Below are positions 58,583 through 64,000 of a stretch of 64,000 nucleotides of DNA, in pieces. The translations under genes were made by a program, and so were the position numbers. Position 1 is the first letter of the stretch. Every line of letters begins with the position of its first letter. Under the pieces are notes generated by a model. It was not told the DNA's origin. It searched no databases and saw only the letters and a program-made list of their open reading frames with translations. This DNA is from Maratus speciosus. Its lineage: Eukaryota > Arthropoda > Arachnida > Araneae > Salticidae. Location of the stretch: assembly GCA_963932465.1 (NCBI GenBank), contig CAWVRF010001068.1, forward strand, positions 186,001 to 250,000, read 5' to 3'.

Positions 58583-60233
58583 ATTTTAACTCTGTTTACT
58601 TGATTAGGGACCACAGAGAAGTTTCCGGCCTCCTGATTGGTTAGTTTCTTTTATGCAGTTTGTTTTACTGCCTTTATGAAAACGCGAAGCATTGGCTTTG
58701 AAACAATCGCTCATTAAGCTTTTTTTTTTTCTCCTTTTCCTTAAATGGCTGCTTTAGCCGATCTTAAACTTCCGACTTCGTATTTTAATGAAATCGAATC
58801 AATTTTCGAAAAACAAATTACAGTTCGCAGCAATCTTAAAAATTTAGAAGTTTGCAATAAAAGAGTGAAAGAGATTTAAATAATAAAAAATGGAATTCTA
58901 GATCATCAAAACATTGTGAACAAAGATTAGCTTGCGCATAAGTAAAATAATTATTTAAAGATCACTTAAAGCTAAATTCGTAATACAATTTTTTAATTGT
59001 TAATTGTTCTTATGACGGACTCTACCTTCATGGTCATAACATATGGAAATGATTTTTAAAGAAATTGTGGCGCCATCTATCAATATAATGTTGAACATAA
59101 ATATAAAAGGTTTTTTTTTTTTTAACGTGTTTAGTTTGAAGTTTTTTTATGGTTTTATACAGAACAAACCGATGAAATTACATTTTAAAGGACTGTGGAA
59201 AAGTGAAATTTTTTTTTCTCGTGTATTTCTTTTTGAATGTTAAATTATATGCCAAAATTTTAATGTTGTAAGTTGATTCGTTTAATAATGAGTTAATTAT
59301 AAAAAATATCTAATAAGTCTTTAATGTATTAAAAAGTGAATTTAATAACGACTGATGGTTTTAAATTCTTAGCAACTAAATATTTACCTAGCATTTGTTG
59401 TTAAAAGTATTTTTATAGTTTAGATTAACGGTTACTTCATCCGCTACTTACTATTTTATAAGGTATTCTACATTTTGCATATTTCCTATATCATTTTCAG
59501 AAAAAAATGTGTTTGTTACCACAGTGATTTTATGAATGTACCAACTGCAGCAAAGAAAAACTGTAGGGTGTCTAGCTACTATAAATGTACAAGTAAAGTT
59601 GGATACAGCATCAACTAAGAAGAAAGACTCCTTTGTGAAAATAAGTATTTTTTTTTTTTTTTTTACTTTGAGATTAAGATAAAATATTGCGTGAATTATT
59701 ATTAAAAACTCTCCGTAGACTTTAATATTAACCTAGCTGTAACTCTTATTCTTTTTGAACTTTGATAAACCATTATCAAAACTAAAAATATATCAAGTGC
59801 AACTTGCTTAATCAGGATTTTCATAAAGCGGGTGTTTGGGGTGAAAAGAAAAATATCTATCTTCATTCCAGAAAAACAATTAATTCTGGAGAAAAAAGTT
59901 CAATAATATTTTCAGAAGTATTACCTAATTTTATTAATTTCAGACGTAAAACAGGTGGGGTACGAGGTAGCCTGAGTAAATGGGATACATATACTTTTAT
60001 TTGGCAGAAATACATTGTAGCTAAAAAGCTTTACCCCGCCCACACACACACACCCCAAGCAGAAGTTTCGTATAAGAAAAGAAGATGGCGCCATTACATA
60101 TATTTTTTTTAATGTGTTCCATTTAATTTGTGCTTTCTAATGTAATATAACATTTTGTGGAAATCTGAATTAATCACTCATTTGATAATAACAAAGTTAG
60201 ATTAAAATGTTGAATTGTAAATGCTGATTCACT

Positions 60234-60284
<51 letters not shown>

Positions 60285-60428
60285 TATATAATTGTATATT
60301 ACTACTGGCGTCATTAGAAATTTCAATTTACAAAGACCTTAAACATCAGAAAAGACGAAACAGATACTAACCAATCAGGAGGCCGGAAACTTCTCTGTGG
60401 TCCCTAATCGAGTAAACAGAGTTAAAAT
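58583..60428. repeat. Inverted repeats of 63 bp bounding 1.8 kb
   Basis: 58583-58645 and 60366-60428 are reverse complements with one mismatch, including GGGACCACAGAGAAGTTTCC and GGCCTCCTGATTGGTTAGT. The arms extend weakly outward (CTCCGGGAC). The interior is AT-rich with a 41-base A run (60240-60280) and no recognised protein; the frame at 59804-60112 shows no known domain. Probably a non-autonomous DNA element. Confidence 0.75.
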
Positions 60429-60547
60429 ACCTCCGGGACTGAGGTCGCCCAGTCGAAAAGTAGTCATATAAGGACATTCGGCAGAAGTTCACCCAGGGAT
60501 TATTTGCTGCTTGGGTAGATCTCAATGTTTGTGTTAGGTTTATAATA

Positions 60548-62087
60548 CAGTGCGTAACAAAAGTTTATAGATAACCATTGGTTTGGACTTAAGAGCAAAC
60601 CAAACGAGTAAAAAAGACGAAATAAATTATGAAAATATATAATGAGGAAATAAAAATAATAAAATACTCAAACAACTTTTGGCAGTCATAGGTTAAATAT
60701 AAAAAAATAAAAACAAAAAAATTCTGTCCCAAAAATATGTAGACAACCAGTGTTAAAAACTGATTTAAGTACTGATATCCAAAATTTACATATTCAAAGG
60801 TCATGTACTTTTGGGGCAATTGTTTTCTGAGATAAAATCGAATTTGTTTTTCCCTTTCAGACTGATTGCAGAGATGCTTCGCGATGTGCAGTTTTCCAAA
60901 AGAGAAAATTTGGAAATATATCGTTTAAAGGCTTGTAGATGGAAAGTTGTGGACATTTCAAGGAAACCTGGACGCAGCAGGGTTGGTACTTACCGAATTC
61001 TGTCAAAATGTGACAATCTGAAACAAAATCCCGTTCTAGACGACCAAGGAAAACAACTAAATGATAAGAGAGAGAAATTTTGACATTAATTTTTAACCCA
61101 GAACCTGTGTGTACGGTCAGTTTCTATAGAAGTAAACGTTATAGTACCAATATCCACGGTCCATCGACGGCTGCTGGAAGTTACATTTCATTATTTTCGC
61201 AAAATGCGTCATTCGCCAAAGTTTACAAAACGGAATTAAAACACTCGTGTTCAGTGCAGACGAAATCATAGGAATTGGTCAGATGAATGGTTGAGTGTTT
61301 TTGTCAGTGATGAAAATAAATTCAATTTAGAAGGTCCCGATTGTTGGGCATATTTCTGGACCGATATTTGCAAAGAACCACGTACTTTTTTTAGTAGACA
61401 AGAAGGAGGGAAGACACTCATGGTGTGGGCAGCATTTTCTTATAATGGAACAACCCACATTTATTTTTTAAAAGGTCATCAATGTTCCGAAGGTTACCAG
61501 AAAAGTCTTGAAGTACAGTTACTTCCATTTGGAAAGTTGCTAGGGAGGGGACAAATGGACGTACTAGCAAGACCATCGTTCCACTCTCGTGTCCAAATCT
61601 ACAATGCACTGGTTCAGACAAAACCAAGTCACTGCTATTGACTGGCCATCCCTTAGGCTTAACATGAACCCGACACAGAACGTCTGGGGAAGATTAGCTA
61701 GAGACGTATATGCTAAAAGGCGCCAATTTACAGCAGTTCAAGATCTAAAGCTGCAATTTGAATGAAGATGATTTTCTTTAAAGTCAGAACTTCTTCAAAC
61801 TATTGTTTTGGGTATGCTTGATTGAGTTTTTGAAGTGATTAGAACAAAGGACTTAAAAATTGGAACGTTAAAGGGGGAAAAAATGAGTTGTCTAAAAACT
61901 TTTGGGACAGTCAAATTTAAGTTTTAATTTTTTTCACAAAGTCTATGAGTGTGTAATATTATTTGTGTATAGTATTATTATTGTCTTGCTATTATTTATA
62001 ATTTCAAATTGTTTTGAAATTGTTACTTCTCTTTTTGAATTGGAAAATTAAAAAAAAAAGTTGTCTATGAACTTTTGGGACACACTG
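60548..62087 (+). mobile_element. Tc3-like transposon, complete ends, dead transposase
   Basis: The ends CAGTGCGTAACAAAAGTTTA and the complement of CAGTGTGTCCCAAAAGTTCA abut TA (60546-60547 and 62088-62089). Additional internal copies of the terminal motif (CTGTCCCAAAAATATGTAGA near 60724 and TCTAAAAACTTTTGGGACAG near 61893) give the two-site-per-end plan seen in Tc3-type elements. Length is 1,540 bp. Confidence 0.85.
60860..61830 (+). pseudogene. Tc3-like transposase pseudogene
   Basis: The N-terminal part (KRENLEIYRLKACRWKVVDI, 60897 onward) is open to 61083. The catalytic part follows in other frames: FVSDENKFNLEGPDCWAYFW (61300 on) with the first catalytic Asp, MVWAAFSYNG, then a stop just before the middle Gln-Asp motif near 61566, IDWPS and NPTQNVWGRL near 61640-61690, and YAKRRQFTAVQDLK. 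In the last catalytic motif the expected Glu is Gln (NPTQNVW). With frame breaks, a stop and the Glu to Gln change, it is inactive. Tc1/mariner transposases normally use a DD34E triad. Confidence 0.85.
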
Positions 62088-62104
62088 TAGGATAATTTTT
62101 TCAT

Positions 62105-62185
62105 TTGGTAAGCAGCTCAGCAGCGTGGTTGACAGCATGCTGGATTTGAGATTTTCCTTTTTCAGTTCAAATCCCAGTCAGGCTT
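62105..62185 (+). other. Possible tRNA-derived SINE fragment
   Basis: AAGCAGCTCAGCAGCGTGG resembles a Pol III A box region, and AGTTCAAATCCC 56 bases further resembles a B box; AGCATGCTGG between them is common in arthropod tRNA-derived SINE heads. No full cloverleaf is drawn and no flanking duplication was found. Confidence 0.35.
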
Positions 62186-62394
62186 ACTTTTCACAACAAA
62201 AATTTCTATTACGAACCGCAGTTGAACAAATATGTATAATAACAGAAATATATACATTAAATATATGTTTTGTAGCCTATAAGTGCATTTTTAACTATGA
62301 AAGTTTGCATGCTTTAAAATGTAACAAAAAGTAAATGAAAACAAAGCCGGTCAATTTATATAGACCAGAAATTTTATCTTGCAAAAGTCTTACG

Positions 62395-62700
62395 TTTAAC
62401 CCTTTGAGCTACCAAATATGTATTTTAAGCAATTCTTTCTAAGAGAGCCCTCTATTAAGTTGGAGACATGAATTTTTGCATACGTATAGCTGAATACCTC
62501 AGACCACACGGCAAATCATAAAATTTTCAAAAAGTCTTATATTATTTACTCCTCCGGGCTCTAACTTGTGTATTTTAAGCAATTTTTCTAACCTCTGCCC
62601 TTTTCATCCGGGGAGCACTTTTCTAACTTTTGCCGACACCCCTTTGACCATTCTTTCATATTATGCACCATAGCCTTACATATTTTAGTTCCACTTATTA
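62395..62700. repeat. Scattered pieces of repeats seen elsewhere in the window
   Basis: TTTAACCCTTTGAGCT at 62396 matches the end of the piggyBac-like MITE at 39258 but no partner end was found. TTTGACCATTCTTTCATATT near 62643 matches the ~300-bp array at 31.4-33.2 kb. GTGTATTTTAAGCAATTTTT occurs twice (near 62417 in variant form and 62567). Confidence 0.5.
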
Positions 62701-63146
62701 CCGCCAGAGGCGCCTACTTATCTTGGTTACTTATCTTGTTATTGTTGCTATTGGCCCAATCCCCTCGACTAATATATCTACGGATAGTATATCAAACGGA
62801 ATTTCGTTCGGATAGAGGTTTGTTTTGAATAGATTGCGCTCCTGGTTGCGAAATGTGGAACTAACAGATCTTTCAAAAGGATAAAGTGTTTTGAAAGGAA
62901 TATTAAACGAAACCCTCTGTGCGATCTGTGATCACACTTACCTACTTATTCACTATATTTATGCATATTATAAAGTGCGGTTAAATGCTATAGTTCACAT
63001 ACAGATCTGCAGAAATGAATTCGTAAAGGTTACTGAGTAAGAGCATAAATTGCTTAATGATGGGTTTTAAAGGAGTTATGCATTTTTATGCTGAACTTAA
63101 TTTAGTGTACTAAGAAATATTTGTAGAATATAGCTAAAATAATATA

Positions 63147-63500
63147 CAGGGCCACGCAAAGAATTAGATACATACTGTGTATGGATGATAATTTCTGGAA
63201 ATGTAATTTCAGTAGTTTTAAGCGTGTAAAATTTGAATTAAATTTTAGCTAAATAGTGGCATGTAATATAGGTACTAGGTAAACTACAGGGCTGTACAAA
63301 AGTATTCAAGTATGTCCATCTATTAGTATAATTCGCTGAAAGATGAATTTCAACCTGTTATGCACTTTCTTGCTAAACTAAAATTTCCCATTATATAGTA
63401 TATAAATCAACATACAGATCGAATACAGGGCTGTTCAAAAGAATTGAAATACATATTTTGCTATGGGCAGTAACTACTGAAATCAGATTTTGAAATATTT
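63147..63500 (+). repeat. ~139-bp tandem repeat, three units
   Basis: TACAGGGCTGTNCAAAAGNATT recurs at about 63147, 63287 and 63425, followed each time by related AT-rich sequence. The copies are diverged. The phrase resembles the ends of some Tc1-like elements, but no transposase is present. Confidence 0.65.
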
Positions 63501-63559
63501 ACTTAGTTATCTTATTTCCCTAAGCCCTAAATAACAGAGTTTCTTTAAAGCTTTCAGGG

Positions 63560-63608
63560 AGTGTTGGAAAGTGTTTCATAATCTATGCTGTACGCATGAT
63601 TTTTCTTA
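63560..63608 (-). repeat. Isolated inverted copy of the 131-bp repeat
   Basis: On the minus strand the words AAAAATCATGCGTACAGCAT and GATTATGAAACACTTTCCAA reproduce the unit found at 12.2-14.2 kb, about 50 kb away. Confidence 0.8.
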
Positions 63609-64000
63609 CTTGTTTATATTATATACGCTTAAAGATAAAAAAAAAATAATACGCTAATCCTTCGTTTAAGTTTAAATTCATTGAGTTTTAGGCATTTAAA
63701 CACTTATTTAACAAGCAATTTCCAAATGCATTTAAATATCTTGCATTTGGGATGGAAATGTGTTGGCTAGCCAAATAGCGTGGAACGTTCGTCTTTTTTG
63801 CGCCAAATACTCGAATATATATAAATTTTTTTCAGATTTTTACTGAGATTCCGCCGCCAAATTGACTGATGTTTTACTACATACATGAGTAGTTTTAAAA
63901 GCATTTTCCTTTTCAAAATAATTTGAGTATGCTCTTTAAGGAGACCTTCCTTGTGGTAACAATTTTGTTTTTGATTTGTTCTTTTCTATTTCTAACTCTT

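Overview
The window looks like repeat-dense, AT-rich nuclear DNA from an animal, most likely an arthropod. The reasons are two C2H2 zinc-finger genes with the animal linker HTGEKPF, a BEL/Pao retrotransposon, and many animal-type DNA transposons (Tc1/mariner, pogo-like, hAT, piggyBac-like). A chelicerate such as a spider is plausible from the style of the finger arrays and the transposon mix, but the sequence does not prove it. No bacterial gene organisation, rRNA or CRISPR array is seen.

Host genes are few. A plus-strand gene with 12 intact C2H2 fingers lies at 15124-16248. Its array continues as decayed fingers to about 16890, with a poly(A) signal at 17007. A minus-strand gene with 9 C2H2 fingers lies at 38285-37428. 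It has a plausible 5' intron (38641-38423) and a poly(A) signal at 37316-37311. A short unidentified open stretch on the minus strand (4467-4294) may be a lost exon. A tRNA-Gly-like sequence at 19304-19231 lacks U33 and sits in a 285-bp insert between 24-bp direct repeats, so it is probably part of a retroposon.

Region by region: 1-9.5 kb is AT-rich with three TIR elements; 9.6-11.4 kb is a fold-back repeat; 12.3-14.6 kb is a ~131-bp tandem repeat split by a hAT element; 15.1-17 kb is the first zinc-finger gene; 19-22.6 kb holds the tRNA-like retroposon, a 524-bp TIR element and degenerate tandem repeats; 22.9-27.7 kb is a TIR-bounded block containing a dead Tc1 transposase and a complete 1.3-kb hAT element; 28-31 kb has ~140-bp repeats at both ends in opposite orientation; 31.1-33.2 kb is a ~300-bp tandem array; 34.3-34.6 kb is a ~31-bp array; 35.69-35.99 kb is a 143-bp-arm perfect palindrome; 37.4-38.7 kb is the second zinc-finger gene; 39-41.2 kb is a decayed minus-strand BEL/Pao pol fragment split by a piggyBac-like MITE; 42-44.2 kb has three small TIR elements; 44.6-56.3 kb is a nested transposon complex; 58.6-62.1 kb holds a TIR element and a Tc3-like transposon; 62-64 kb has scattered repeats.

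The most striking structure is the complex at 44644-56321. An outer TA-flanked pogo/Tigger-like transposon carries a decayed DDE transposase and is interrupted by a 3.3-kb TIR element and by a 6,643-bp BEL/Pao retrotransposon. The retrotransposon has LTRs that differ at only 2 of 337 positions, a 5-bp target duplication, a tRNA-Gly-like primer site and an uninterrupted 1351-codon pol. Two breaks separate its coding parts: an in-frame TGA near the start of gag, and a +1 frame change at a seven-G run between gag and pol.
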